A stretch of DNA of 64,000 nucleotides from Platanthera guangdongensis (Eukaryota > Streptophyta > Magnoliopsida > Asparagales > Orchidaceae): assembly GCA_039583875.1 (NCBI GenBank), contig CM077163.1:236584646-236648645 (forward strand), in the 5' to 3' direction. The translations under genes were made by a program, and so were the position numbers. Numbering within the stretch: position 1 is the first letter of the stretch; each line of letters starts with the position of its first letter. The notes under the pieces are model-generated. The model had not been told where the DNA came from and did not search any database. It was given only the letters and a program-made list of their open reading frames with translations. Shown here piece by piece: positions 10,775 through 22,186 of the stretch.

Positions 10775-11999
10775 TGTACAACCTCGGGCTCGCAAGAAGC
10801 CCTCAAGGAGCAAATAAGTCGAGGCAGGCGAATGGGACCAGGGGGCCCATTCGCAGCAGGCGAGACGATTGTCTCTTCAGTGAGCAAGGTGCCCCATTTG
10901 GGGGCGAGAAGACCTTCAGCGTCGAGAGGGCCTCCAGAGGCGAGAAGGCCTCCAGCGGCGAGAAGACCTCATAGCAAAGGGCGCCGGCGAGACGGGCAGT
11001 GGGGTCCATCTCGCCGACAGGTGCTTTTCCACTCGCCAGGGCGAGAATAGACCATTTTTATATTTCCATGTCAACAGGGGTTTTTTACTCTTCTACCCCA
11101 GGTATTTTTACCCTCTTACACTTAGTGGCCTACGTATAGCTTCTCAAAGCAGCGGAGTTTGGCTGTTGGCAGACCCAGCTAGGGGTACCCTGGTAATTTC
11201 AGACCAATACCGTTTTGTTATTGGCAGTTCAGTTTCTGAAATCTATAAATAAGCCCATAAGGGTTCTTCAGAAGGGACTTTTTTCCACTCCCAGGGAATC
11301 ATCAGCATTGTCTTCTGAGGAACTCCAAGCCCAGCTTTTGGCTTTGGAGGGGAAGCTCTCAGTGACCTTCCGGGTAAGCGGTGAGACCTCCCTGCTGCGG
11401 CTTTGGGCTAGTTTTCTAGTCCTTCACGACCAGTCAGAGGTCGGAGCTTGGGCCTAGTAGGTGTCGGCTACGCCCCTATTTTGCGAACATTTGTCGGAGT
11501 CAAATTTTAGTTTCAACAGTTCTGGTGCGGTGAACGTGGACGGTAGCTGATACAAGAAAAGTTTGAGTTTGGTCCTATGGCAGGAGGTGAAGGAGAAGGA
11601 TCTGGTTCCGGAGGTTCCCCCTCCCGGGGAGAAGAGGAGACAAGGAAGATGCTGGAGGACTTCAGGCGAGAGGTCATGTAGACCATAAGCTTGGCCTTCT
11701 CGGCAAGGAGCGAGTGGGCGACGCCTCAGGTCCCGATAGAGGTGGTCCCGCTCTTAGGCGAGAACGCCCCTGGACAGAGCCCGAGGAAGGAGGTCCTGGC
11801 GGAGGCTGGCGAAAGGGACGTGGCGGCGCGAGAACTCTTCCTAGGCCAGCGTCCCGGGAAGGAGGTCATGTAGACCATAAGCTTTGGGCCAGTTTTCTAG
11901 TCCTTCACGACTAGTCGGAGGTCGGAGCTTGGGCCTAGTAGGTGTCGGCTACGCCTCTATTTTGCGAACATTTGTCGGAGTCAAATTTTGGCTTCAACA
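10775..11999 (+). mobile_element. Deletion derivative of a Ty3/gypsy element (1,225 bp)
   Basis: It starts TGTACAACC and ends CTTCAACA. It is flanked by CATAG at 10770-10774 and 12000-12004; copy B has a single CACAG there. The 5' LTR is 10775-11518, with TATA TCTATAAATAAGCCC. It is followed by TGGTGCGGTGAACGTGGA, as after the Tat LTR at 54497, and a gag-like start (ATG at 11578, Gly/Ser-rich, stopped early). Only the last 119 bp of a 3' LTR remain (11881-11999, matching 11400-11518). A 23 bp direct repeat ending AAGCTT is at 11670 and 11862, the second copy touching the deletion junction. Confidence 0.9.
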
Positions 12000-12263
12000 C
12001 ATAGGAGGGCCGGTTGTTTTTTCGTTGGGGGTTAAAATTGTCCGGGGGCGATCTGTGTGCTCTATTCCGGGTGATTCTATTCGCCCGGCCAGTAATTACC
12101 GCGTAAATTTGCTGGTTTGTCACTCTTAAAATCTATAAATAGACCCTTATTCCTTTTCATTTGGATATTCTCTTCCGGACCAGAAAATCCTCCTATGGAT
12201 TTTCTCTCTCCTCCTCATGTTGCTTCCTCTTTCTTCCTTTCTCTTTTGTGCGTGCTTGCGTGC

Positions 12264-12500
12264 ACGCCTCTTCCTCTTGCGCTCGTGCGCACACTGCTCC
12301 TTGCGCGCTCGTTCACGTGCCTCTCCCTTGCGCGCTCGTGCGCTCGCTGCCTCCTTGCGCGCTCGTGTGTGCGTCTCTTCCTTGCGCACTCGTGCACACA
12401 CTTCTTCCTTGCGCGGTCGTGCACGCGCCGCCTCCTTGCGCACTTGTGCGCACGCCGCTTTCTTGCGCGCTCGGTTGCTTCCTTGCGCGCTTGTGCGCAA
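12264..12500. repeat. 27 bp minisatellite in the LTR leader, copy A
   Basis: Units of the form CTTGCGCGCTCGTGCGC plus about 10 bp recur every 27 bp, eight or so times. Because 27 is a multiple of three, several frames on both strands stay open. The resulting Arg/Ala/Cys-rich 9-residue repeats are not treated as proteins. The copy B equivalent is 29636-29872. Confidence 0.85.
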
Positions 12501-13173
12501 TCAGCGCGCTCTCTGCCAGCAAGCGCTCTGTTCGCTCCCCTCCAACAAACGCTCTGTTGTCAAGACCACTCCAAGCGCGCCCCAGTGCACTCCACTCTCA
12601 AGACCACCAAAAGAGCAAAACGTCATCAACTCAACAACAGACTCTCCAGTCTACAATAAGTCAACTGCTTCAGACTACTCTATACAAAACAACAAACAAG
12701 CCGCATAAGATAAATAGCGCCGAACGCGCCACTCGAGCTTCCAAGCCCCGGATATCATCAGAACGAGCACAACAAGTTGCTCTCAAGCACAAGTAGAGGA
12801 CTTCAAGGCACAAAAAAACACGTCGCTTTCGACAACTCACAAAGAAACATTTAGCTCCACAAGTGATGAATTGTCACCCTCCAAGCTCTCCCTCCACTCT
12901 CTCTCTCTTAACAATTGTAACGAGAGGCGCCCTGTCGCACTCGAGTTCTTCAAGAAAGCCCCGTACATCAACCAACAAATAGTTGAGATTTGGCTTGGCA
13001 TAGATCCAGTCACGTGGTTTTTCACCAAGTTGACGGATTTTCCACGTTAAAAAAATTCTGTTCTCAACTCTCTACTTGCTGTTACTGTGTGCGCGCTCGA
13101 CCGCTCCCGAGCCTCAAGCAGTCCACAACAGATAAGAATACAAAGGCCCTTTGAGTTAATTACATTGTATATT

Positions 13174-13700
13174 TGGGTTAATTACAGGGACCTCTCGTGG
13201 GGGTTTGCATAATTACAAGTTTCACCCCACTAACTTTCAAAATTGCATTTACCTCCCCCATTCTCAATGTTTTCTCAGTTTACAAAAATGTTTTTTTTGT
13301 TAAAAATATGAAAGAAAAATTATAAAATCAGCCAAATTATTTTATGATATTCAATTTTATCCTTCTAATAACTTTACATTGAAAGCTGTGATCTTCTCTT
13401 TTATAAATATAGATGTACGTCATAAAATATGTCAAAAATATTTTTGATTCTAATTTACTCTCTTTACATTGAAAAAATACCTTACATTTTACCTCTTTTA
13501 ATGAATCTAGAATCACTAAAAGAATAAATATGAAATAACATAACATAATTTGACATATTTTATCATTTTGTCCATATTTCGAGTGAAATGGGCATTTTTG
13601 TAAACTTGAAAAACTTGAAGAGAAGGTAAATACAATTTTGAAATATAGAGCAGTGCAATCCGTAATTATGCAACCCAGTAATAAGATAGTACCCTCTTCC
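13174..13700. mobile_element. TIR element with GTTTGCATAATTAC ends, copy A
   Basis: The left part GGGTTTGCATAATTACAAG...CAAAATTGCATTTACC is matched, inverted, by the right part ...GGTAAATACAATTTTG...CCGTAATTATGCAACCC. The arms are about 60 bp around an AT-rich centre. It is non-coding. The outer limits are approximate. Confidence 0.55.
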
Positions 13701-13747
13701 CTCAATAATAAAGATGGTCAAAAGCTAACCAAATTTTATTGGTCTTG

Positions 13748-14247
13748 NNNNNNNNNNNNNNNNNNNNNNNNNNNNNNNNNNNNNNNNNNNNNNNNNNNNN
13801 NNNNNNNNNNNNNNNNNNNNNNNNNNNNNNNNNNNNNNNNNNNNNNNNNNNNNNNNNNNNNNNNNNNNNNNNNNNNNNNNNNNNNNNNNNNNNNNNNNNN
13901 NNNNNNNNNNNNNNNNNNNNNNNNNNNNNNNNNNNNNNNNNNNNNNNNNNNNNNNNNNNNNNNNNNNNNNNNNNNNNNNNNNNNNNNNNNNNNNNNNNNN
14001 NNNNNNNNNNNNNNNNNNNNNNNNNNNNNNNNNNNNNNNNNNNNNNNNNNNNNNNNNNNNNNNNNNNNNNNNNNNNNNNNNNNNNNNNNNNNNNNNNNNN
14101 NNNNNNNNNNNNNNNNNNNNNNNNNNNNNNNNNNNNNNNNNNNNNNNNNNNNNNNNNNNNNNNNNNNNNNNNNNNNNNNNNNNNNNNNNNNNNNNNNNNN
14201 NNNNNNNNNNNNNNNNNNNNNNNNNNNNNNNNNNNNNNNNNNNNNNN
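13748..14247. other. Assembly gap, 500 N
   Basis: A round-number run of N, most likely a scaffold join of unknown true length. The left contig ends in the 4CL intron (copy A). The right contig starts inside a copia LTR, missing the first ~529 bp of that LTR. Confidence 0.99.
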
Positions 14248-15335
14248 GACTTGGTCACACTTGGTGTCAAGTTCATGGTGTCCGCCGTATCCGCCAAGTC
14301 CGCTGTGACGGGCGGACTGTTGCTGTTTGCCTTTGGTCGTGGAACTTGTGGCGGATTGAGGTGTGAGTCTTGCGGACTGCCTCGGGTTGGTGCGGAACTG
14401 CCATTGAAGAGGGTGCTGTCCTGAAGCAGTTGGAGCTTTGCGGGCTGGTGCCTTGTCCGCTTAGCTTGGGCGGACTGGAGAGGGTCGTCAAGGTTGCCTT
14501 GCTCCTGGCGGTTTCCTTGGTGACTGGCTAAGTCCTCGCGGGACTGAGCGACAGTCGTTTTGTGTTCGCGCGGGCTGGGGCGGTGTCGCTATCTCATGGG
14601 CGGTGACCACACTCCTCACCTGGCCTATAATAGGACCCCCTGGCACATCTACAGTAACCAGAAGTAACGTGATGACGTGAACAGTAATTGGGTTGGGCGA
14701 GTGCTGCGGTCTGTGTTTTTCAGTCCGCACGGATTGTTTCAGGCTGACGGTTTGCTGTGTGCAGGTCGCGCGGATAACTTCAAGGAGCCAGGAGTTTGGC
14801 TGTGACTTCGGTCAGTGCTTGGAAGTGTGCGGTCTCTGCGGACTCAGGGAGGTCGCTCTGCGGCTTGTCAGTTCTGTTTCAACTTTCCCAGCTTCAATAA
14901 CCTGTCCGCCGGCTTCAGGCGGGTAGGGGAGTTCCTCAGTTCGGGTTCAGCAGGAGGCGAATAACGGTCTGTCCGCGCGCGCGCTCCGGTCTCGGCGGAC
15001 TCCGTGGTATTCGGCGGATTGCAGCATAGCTTGGGCGGTCTCGGGCGGTCTCGGCGACCTCGCGGTCTCGGCGGACTGGAGTTTGTCCGCCCGGCTTGTT
15101 TTTGGTTCTTTCTGTTTACAGCTGTAATACTAGCGAAATCATGTCTCGCTATGTATGCCTCGGATTGTAATGAAGTGAATGCATAATAAGATCTTCTTGT
15201 GCTTCCATTGTTTTGTTGGGTGCAACCTCTAGTCCTTGGGTTTCCGCAGGTTCAGCGTGCGAACTGGGTAGTAGTTCCGAAGATATTAATTTGGTGTTTG
15301 GGCTATCTTGCTGACCACGTTGAGAAAATTTAACA
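14248..15335 (+). repeat. 5' LTR, partial
   Basis: It matches 20075-21169 of the 3' LTR. Differences are almost all one- to few-base indels (for example CTATAATAGG versus CTATAAATAGG in the TATA box), with few substitutions. It ends GAAAATTTAACA before the PBS. Confidence 0.93.
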
Positions 15336-15347
15336 TGGTATCAGAGC
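15336..15347 (+). promoter_or_regulatory. Primer binding site (initiator tRNA-Met)
   Basis: TGGTATCAGAGC directly follows the LTR end. This is the standard minus-strand priming site of plant copia elements. Confidence 0.95.
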
Positions 15348-15477
15348 CAGGTTTCTGAGGTTGCGGAGGTTCAGTTGCGTGAGCGGAGGTCAGCCAGTGT
15401 TGTTACTCAGTGATTGAGTGGTGATCAACCTGTGTTGTTGCTCGGAGCTGCTGAAGGGTACCAACAGGTGATTGCAA

Positions 15478-18400
15478 TGGAAGGAAGCTTAGCAAGAGGT
15501 CTGGGCATTGAACTCTTAACGCCGACTAACTATAAAAAGTGGAAGTCGTGCATGAAGAGTTATCTTCTAGGCGAGGAGCTGTGTGGAAGTTGTCGGTGGA
15601 GACGACAGACAGGAAGTAACTGCTGCTTTCGGTACTGCTGAGCAGGTGAGGCTCTGGAGAAGAACTAATGCTAAGGCAGAGTTCGTTCTGAAGAGAGCTG
15701 TCTCTCCGGAACTGTTTGATCACATCATTGGGTGTGAGTCGGCTGCTGATATTGGACAACCATTGATGAGTTGTTCAATAGGAAGAATGTGGCGCGGCTT
15801 CAGTTCCTGGAGAATGAGTTGGCCAGGGCAACTCAGGGAGACCTTTCCATCTCCAGGTACTTCTTAAAGATGAAGAGCTTGTGTGCTGAGCTGTCGGCAC
15901 TGGATCCTGATGAGCCTATCTCTGAGGCAAAGATGAAAAGGCACATTTTCCGCGGCTTGCGGAAGGAGTATGTGGCCTTTGTTACATCTGTTCAAGGGTG
16001 GGCTACTCAGCCGTCGTTGCTGGAGCTGGAGAATCTGCTTGCCTCGCAGGAGAGCTTAGCAAGGCAGATGGCTGGAGTGAATCTGAATCAGGAAGGCAGC
16101 GAGGCTCTCTTCTCAGGCAAGAAGAAGGGATGGGAAGGGAAGAAGAAGAAGAAGGTGCAGGCCGCTGTTGAGAAGGAGACTTCAACTTCATATCCGCCGG
16201 AGAGGAGCAATGCTCCTAAGGACTGGAAGAAGAATCTGAAGTGCTACCGGTGTCATCAGCGTGGGCACTTCAAGCGGGACTGCAAGGTCAAACTGCAGCC
16301 TGGGCATGCTGCGGGAAAGGAGGAAGCTTGCTCACGAAGTGAAGAAGCAGAATGGGGAGGAGCTTTCATGACGGGCACTTGTGTCCGGGCCTTATCTGCT
16401 GAGGACTTCAACAGCGAGTGGATCGTCGACTCCGGGTGTGGTCATCACCTCACCGGAGACAGTCGAAGTTCACCTCCATGCAGGCTTACTCAGGTAATGA
16501 AGCTATTATCACTGCTGATAATACTGTTTATGCAGTAGAGAAGGAGGGGGTCGTGTCTTTGGGTAGTGATCAGGGGCACTCACGTTAAGGAGTGTGTATC
16601 ACGTGCGGGCATGAAGAAGAACCTCTTCTCGGTGACCAACGCGGTGGACGCTGGGTATCACGTTCTGTTTGGGCCAACAGACGTGAGGTTCCTTCGCAAC
16701 GTATCAGCGGTAAAGGCTGATGTTGCTCATGTTGGGAGGAGGGTGAAGAACTTGTTTGTTCTTTCCACCAGTGCCTATGTTGATAAGATGAGGGCCAATG
16801 ATAGTGCGGCTATCTGGCATGAGAGGCTGGGGCATGTTGGCATGGACAAGCTGAAGGCAATGGCGAGTAGAAGTCTGGTGAGGGGGTTGCCGATGTTGTC
16901 CTCCTTTGGTGATGGGCATGTTTGTGCGGGTGTCAATACGGTAAGGCACATCGCCTTCCGTTTGATAAATCTCAAACAAGGAGCAAGAAACCATTGGAGT
17001 GTATTCATGGCGACCTGATGGGACCGACTGTTACTGCCAGTCTTGGTGGAAGCAAATACATGCTTGTCTTGGTTGATGACTACTCAAGGTATACTTGGGT
17101 GTACTTCTTAAAGGAGAAGTCGGATGCCTTCCGTTTGTTCGTGGAGTTCAAGGAGTTGGTAGAAGGCCGGCTTGGCTTGCGGATTAAGAAGTTTCGAACT
17201 GATAACGGGGGAAGAGTTTGTCTCTTCCGAGTTTTCTAACTTCTGCAGGAAGCACGGGATCCAACGGGAGCTTACATGTGCTCACACTCCACAACAAAAT
17301 GGGGTAGCGGAGCGGAAGATCGTCATTTGACGAAACCTGCAAATGCTGGCTGCATGCGAAAGATATCCCGAGGTCCTTTTGGGCGGAGGGAATGTCTTGT
17401 GCTGCATATGTTATCAACCGGATGCCACTCAGCCCTATCAACATGAAGACGCCCATTGAGCTGTTGCTAAAGGAGAAGCCGAGTGTTGGACACCTTCGGG
17501 TGTTCGGTTCAACTTGCTACGTGCATGTCCCGGATGCTTCACGGACAAAGCTGGATGCGAAGGCAAGGAAACTTGTCTTTGTTGGCTATGATGAGCGAAG
17601 AAGGGATGGAATGCAGGACCCTGTGACGAAGAAGTTCGTGGTGTCAAGAGACGTTGTCTTTGACGAGCTGACGTCATATGGAGGTGGCTCGGTGGAGCCT
17701 ACCGGAAGTATAAAGGTTGAGGAAGCACCGGTGGAGGCTGCTGAAGGCTTGGAAGAGGAGCTTGCTGTTTCTCCAGCACTCCTGTTGCTTCGAACTCCGA
17801 GGCTGAGCCTTCTGGCTCAGGAAGCAGGGGGAGCACTGCTCAATGCTTGCCCCAGGTAGGAGTGGAACCTGAAGAAGCAACGGAAGCCGTGAGCAAGGAG
17901 CCGTGTCTTCGGAGATCGAAGAGGGTGGTTAAGCCACCGGCTCGGTACTGTGATGGAATGCAGTGAGCTTTGTCTCCTGCTTCTTTGCAGGTCCTCTAGA
18001 TGAGCGAGAGCCTGCAACTTCAACGAGGCCACTGGAGTGAAGGAGTGGGAAGGTGCCATGAAGGAAGAGATTGATGCTCTGAAGAAGAATGAAACTGGGA
18101 CCTTGTGCCCAAGGTTGATGGCATTACTCCGGTTACTTGCAAGTGGGTGTATAAGTTGAAGAAGAAGGCTGATGGGAGCATTGATCGTTTCAAGGCACGC
18201 CTGGTCGCTAGAGGATTCTCACAGCAGTATGGAGAAGACTATGAGGAGACATTCAGTCCAGTTGCGAAGATGACGTCTGTAAGAGTGGTGATCGCCCTTG
18301 GCTGCTAGCAAGGGATGGAGGTTGTGGCAACTCGATGTGAAGAATGCCTTTCTTTACGGAGAGATTGACAAGGACATCTTCATGGATCAGCCGCTTGTTT

Positions 18401-19551
18401 CGTCTCTGAGAAGCATCCGGACTATGTCTGCAAACTCAGGAAGGCTCTCTATGGGTTGAAGCAAGCTCCTCGAGCGTGGTATGGGAAGATTGCAGAGTAC
18501 CTGCAGTTCTGTGGATACCTGGCTTCTAACTCGGATCCTAGCTTGTTCGTCAAGAAGAAGGGAGAGCTAAGAGTCTTGGTCCTGCTGTATGTGGATGATA
18601 TGATCATCACAGGGAACTCGAGGAGGAAGTAGCAAGGCTCAGGGAGAGCTTGCTATACGCTTCGAGATGAAAGACTTGGGAGAGTTGCATCACTTTCTTG
18701 GTCTGGAAGTGGAGAGGAAGAGTGCGGGATTCTCATTAGCCAGAAAGGGTATGCTGATCGTATTGTGAAACGGTTTGGCATGGGCGAAGGGAAGAAGTGC
18801 TCTACTCCACTGGAATCTGGGCTGAAGCTTCGACGAGATGAGGGAAGGGTGCTTAATGATCCCTTGGTGTTCAGGGCTCTTGTTGGGAGCTTGATCTATC
18901 TGACGATTACAAGGCCGGATATAGCTTATGCTGTTGGCCGAGTAAGTCGGTATATGGCTGAACCCAAGGCAATCTCATCTAGTGGCGGCGAAGGGAAATT
19001 CTGAAGTAATGTCAAGGTGACTTCTGAGATGGGACTCCTCTATGGAAGGGATGCGGAGTTTGCATTGCTCGGGTACACGGATGCTGACTATGGCGGTGAT
19101 TCGGATGATCGAAGGTCTACTTCAGGTTATGTGTTCACTTGCGGTTCAGCTAGCATCTCGTGGTGTAGCAAGAAGCAGGACTCGTGTCGGTTTCAACCAC
19201 GGAGGCGGAGTATAAGGCTTCGGCCTTGGCTGCTCGGAAGCCGTTTGGTTGAGGAGACTCATAGAGGATGTTCATGAAGAAGTGCAAGGGCCTACTTTAC
19301 TCCGGGGTGACAATGAGAGTGCTCTCAAACTGGTAAACAATCCAGTGTGTCACGCCAGGACCAAGCATATAGAGATTGATCACCACTTCATCAGGGAGAA
19401 GGTGTTGGAGGGGTCTCTGCTGGTCGGGCATGTTCGGAGTGAAGATAATCTTGCTGACATCTTCACGAAGCCGCTGTCGAAGGGGCCCTTTGAACGCTTG
19501 CGCAGCTTGCTGGGCTTGGTCACCACATCTCACTTCAAGGGGGAGTGTTGA
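15478..19551 (+). pseudogene. copia gag-pol, interrupted by several frameshifts
   Basis: Gag begins at ATG 15478 (GIELLTPTNYKKWKS) and changes frame near 15580 and 15770. It carries a CX2CX4HX4C zinc knuckle (CYRCHQRGHFKRDC) near 16240. Protease shows WIVDSGCGHHLTG near 16420. Integrase shows WHERLGH near 16818, a DDYSRYTW block, RTDNGG and PQQNGVAER, with frame changes near 16925 and 17210 and a stop after the last motif (AERKIVI, TGA at 17328). RT has KARLVARGF near 18195, ALYGLKQAPRAW and YVDDMIITG near 18590. RNase H has YTDADYGGD near 19077 and closes with LADIFTKPL near 19450. I count at least seven frame breaks. The matching indel pattern between the LTRs suggests that some are consensus errors of the assembly rather than real decay. 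Confidence 0.88.
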
Positions 19552-21169
19552 AATTTGTGAAGTGGAAGTGGGTGACGGGACACAGGCCGCGCGGCCTGTG
19601 CGGACAGCTTTGGCGGACTGGGCGGACTGGGCGGACTGAGGTTGCGGCCTGGTGAAAAGTCTGGTGGAAGCCGGCTGTGTTCTGAGCGGGTTGTTGCATG
19701 GTGTCCGCGGTTTGGTGCGGCCTGGTATCTGCGGATAGAGAGGCTTGCGGACTGGTGCTTTGCTCAGTGGTCGCGGGTGCAAGTTTGCGCTGTTGGCGGG
19801 ATGGTTCGAGTTCGCGGATAGCTTGCGGACTGGAGTGTCCGCGGTTCTGGCTGTTGCGGACTGAGCCTAGAGCTTGGCTGAGGCCTTGTCAAGTTCAGGT
19901 GTTACAGCAGGTCTTGCTGTGGAGACCGGTTGGCGGACTGATGTTTGAGTCCGGCTTGGTGCTGCTGCGTTGGACAAGTGCGAGGAGCTCGCGGACTGGT
20001 TGCGGTCTGTGCTAGGGTGTTTGGCGGACGGGTCTTTGTGTCCGCCATGCTCGCACTGGCCCTTGTTGGTTTTGGACTTGGTCACACTTGGTGTCAAGTT
20101 CATGGTGTCCGCCGTATCCGCCAAGTCCGCTGTGACCGGGCGGACTGTTGCTGTTTGCCTTTGGTCGTGGACTTGTGGCGGATTGAGGTGTGAGTCTTGC
20201 GGACTGCCTCGGGTTGGTGCGGACTGCCATTGAAGAGGGTGCTGTCCTGAAGCAGTTGGAGCTTTGCGGGCTGGTGCCTTGTCCGCTTAGCTTGGGCGGA
20301 CTGGAGAGGGTTCGTCAATGGTTGCTTTGCTCCTGGCGGTTTCCCTTGGTGACTGGCTAAGTTCCTCGCGGACTGAGCGGACAGTCGTTTTGTGTTCGCG
20401 CGGGCTGGGGCGGTGTCGCTATCTCATGGGCGGTGACCACACTCCTCACCTGGCCTATAAATAGGACCCCCCTGGCACATCTACAGTAACCAGAAGTAAC
20501 GTGAGTGAACAGTAATTTGGGTTGGGCGAGTGCTGCGGTCTGTGTTTTTCAGTCCGCACGGATTGTTTCAGGCTGACGGTTTGCTGTGTGCAGGTCGCGC
20601 GGATAACTTCAAGGAGCCAGGAGTTTGGCTGTGACTTCGGTCAGTGCTTGGAAGTGTGCGGTCTCTGCGGACTCAGCAGGAGGTCGCTCTGCGGCTTGTC
20701 AGTTCTGTTTCAACTTTCCCAGCTTCAATAACCTGTCCGCCGGCTTCAGGCGGGTAGGGGAGTTCCTCAGTTCGGGTTCAGCAGGAGGCGAATAACGGTC
20801 TGTCCGCGCGACCTCGCGGTCTCGGCGGACTCCGTGTGTATTCGGCGGATTGCAGCATAGCTTGGGCGGTCTCGGCGGTCTCGGCGACCTCGCGGTCTCG
20901 GCGGACTGGAGTTCTGTCCGCCCGGCTTGTTTTTGTTTTCTTCTCTGTTTACAGCTGTAATACTAGCGAAATCATGTCTCGCTATGTATGCCTCGGATTG
21001 TAATGAAGTGAATGCATAATAAGATTTCTTCTGGTGCTTCCATTTGTTTTGTTGGGTGCAACCTCTAGTCCTTGGGTTTCCGCAGGTTCAGCGTGCGAAC
21101 TGGGTAGTTCCGAAGATATTAAATTTGGTGTTTGAGCTATCTTGCTGACCACGTTGAGAAAATTTAACA
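19546..21169 (+). repeat. 3' LTR (1,624 bp)
   Basis: It starts TGTTGAAATTTGTG after the purine tract and ends GAAAATTTAACA. GGCGGACT words recur through U3. The TATA box GCCTATAAATAGGACC is at about 20454. Pol ends at a TGA just inside the LTR (19549-19551). Confidence 0.93.
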
Positions 21170-21725
21170 GTCGGGGGCGGGACCGGCCGGCGGGGCCGGG
21201 CTCTCGCCCCGCCTCGTGGGTTGGCGGGGGCGGGACCAGGCCCGGGGCCGGGCTCTCGCCCGCCCCGCGGGTTTGGCGGGGGCGGGACCGGCCCGGGGCC
21301 GGGCTCTCGCCACGCCCCGCGGGTTGGCGGGGGCGAGACCGGCCCGGGGCCGGGCTCTCGCCCCGCCCCGCGAGTTGGCGGGGGCGAGAACGGCCCGAGG
21401 CCGGGCTCTCGCCCCTCCTCGCGGGTTGGCGGGGACGAGACCGGCCCGGGGCCGGGCTCTCGCCCCGCCTCCCTCGCGGGTTGGCGGGGGCGAGACCGGC
21501 CGCGGGGCCGGGCTCTCGCCCCGCCTCGCGGGTTGGCGGGGGCGAGACCGGCCCGGGGCCGGGCTCTCGCCCCGCCTCGCGGGTTGGCGGGGGCGAGACC
21601 GGCCCGGGGCTGGCTCTCTCTCGCCCTGCCCCGCGGGTTGGCGGGGGCGAGTCCGGCCCGGGGTCGGGCTCTTGCCCGCGCCTCGCGGCTTGGCGGGGGG
21701 GAGACCGGCCTGGGGCCGGGTTTCT
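21170..21725. repeat. 51 bp GC-rich minisatellite
   Basis: About ten to eleven units of GGGTTGGCGGGGGCGAGACC followed by GGCCCGGGGCCGGGCTCTCG and CCCCGCCTCGC. The period of 51 bp is a multiple of three, so long frames stay open on both strands (up to 300 codons). These are repeat artefacts. It lies in the U3 part of the gypsy LTR. Confidence 0.92.
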
Positions 21726-22186
21726 CCCCTTGCTCATCTCGGGTGCCCGGGGAGATGAGGAGTTTGGCTCTCCCCATCCTTGGCCCCCTTTTGGTCGTGT
21801 TTTTACCGTTGTACCCTCGGGGTGGAATTACCTCTTTGCCACCCGGCGTGACTGTTTTCTATTGACTAAAGTCTTTTGGCCTCAGGGATCTTCTGACATT
21901 TTGGTCCATGAGTTTGGAAAAACTATAAATAGACTCTTAGTGGTGCCTTGGAGAGGATTGCTTCTGGACTCTCTATTCATCCTTCAAGACACCCTAGCTC
22001 TGCATTGGCTAGAGAGGGAGACTTCAAAGGTCTTCCGGGTGTGAGGTGGGACCTCCACGCTAGAGCCGAGGGTCTGTTCCTAGTTTCCCAGGTCTTTGGT
22101 CCGTGACGTTCCTCCGAGTGTAGTAGGTGTGAGGTCACCCCTCTTTTGGGACCCCGAACTCCACAGAGGTCATTTTGGCTTCAACA
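21170..22186 (+). mobile_element. Ty3/gypsy LTR, 3' portion
   Basis: It has a TATA box ACTATAAATAGACTC at about 21921 and ends CATTTTGGCTTCAACA, the same ending as the gypsy LTRs at 11999 and 54497. Its start must lie left of the copia insertion, in or before the gap. No coding sequence is present. Confidence 0.7.

Larger units (their letters stand above)
10241..13130 (+). mobile_element. LTR-like element, copy A (with nested gypsy derivative)
   Basis: It runs from TGATGGGTCCCC to CAGTCCACAACA. It has a TATA box TCTATAAATAGACCC at about 12130, a repetitive leader, and a tail (TCACGTGGTTTTTCACC...CACGTTAAA) typical of copia LTR ends. The flanks GAAAA and GATAA match in 4 of 5, a weak target duplication. 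Without the nested 1,225 bp insert it is about 1.66 kb, matching 28792-30509. The boundaries are inferred. Confidence 0.45.
1902..13747. other. Copy A of a duplicated 4CL intron/exon segment
   Basis: Read side by side, this stretch matches 22745-31128 (copy B) in order and orientation, with insertions on each side. By eye, divergence is about 2% in the two exons and up to about 5% in the left intron. In the last kilobase differences are mostly single-base indels. Copy A stops at the N gap inside the intron that in copy B leads to the next exon. It may be a true tandem duplication or the other haplotype of the same locus. Confidence 0.85.
14248..21169 (+). mobile_element. Ty1/copia retrotransposon with 1.6 kb LTRs (5' end in gap)
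   Basis: The order is a partial 5' LTR (14248-15335), a tRNA-Met PBS (15336), gag and pol, a purine tract (AAGGGGGAG, about 19537-19545) and a 3' LTR (19546-21169). The domain order protease, integrase, RT, RNase H is copia. The right flank starts GTCGG; the left flank is in the gap. It is inserted into a gypsy LTR whose remainder follows at 21170. Confidence 0.93.

Noticed and set aside
12117..12800. Arg/Ala/Cys-rich frames with 9-residue repeats (also 29477-30176)
   Set aside because: They are translations of a 27 bp minisatellite in an LTR leader, open in several frames on both strands.
13638..14366. Frames running through the N gap
   Set aside because: They consist mostly of undetermined residues and join unrelated sequence on either side.
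21142..22044. Open frames up to 300 codons on both strands over a GC-rich repeat
   Set aside because: They follow a 51 bp minisatellite whose period is a multiple of three; all frames stay open and none has a conserved domain.
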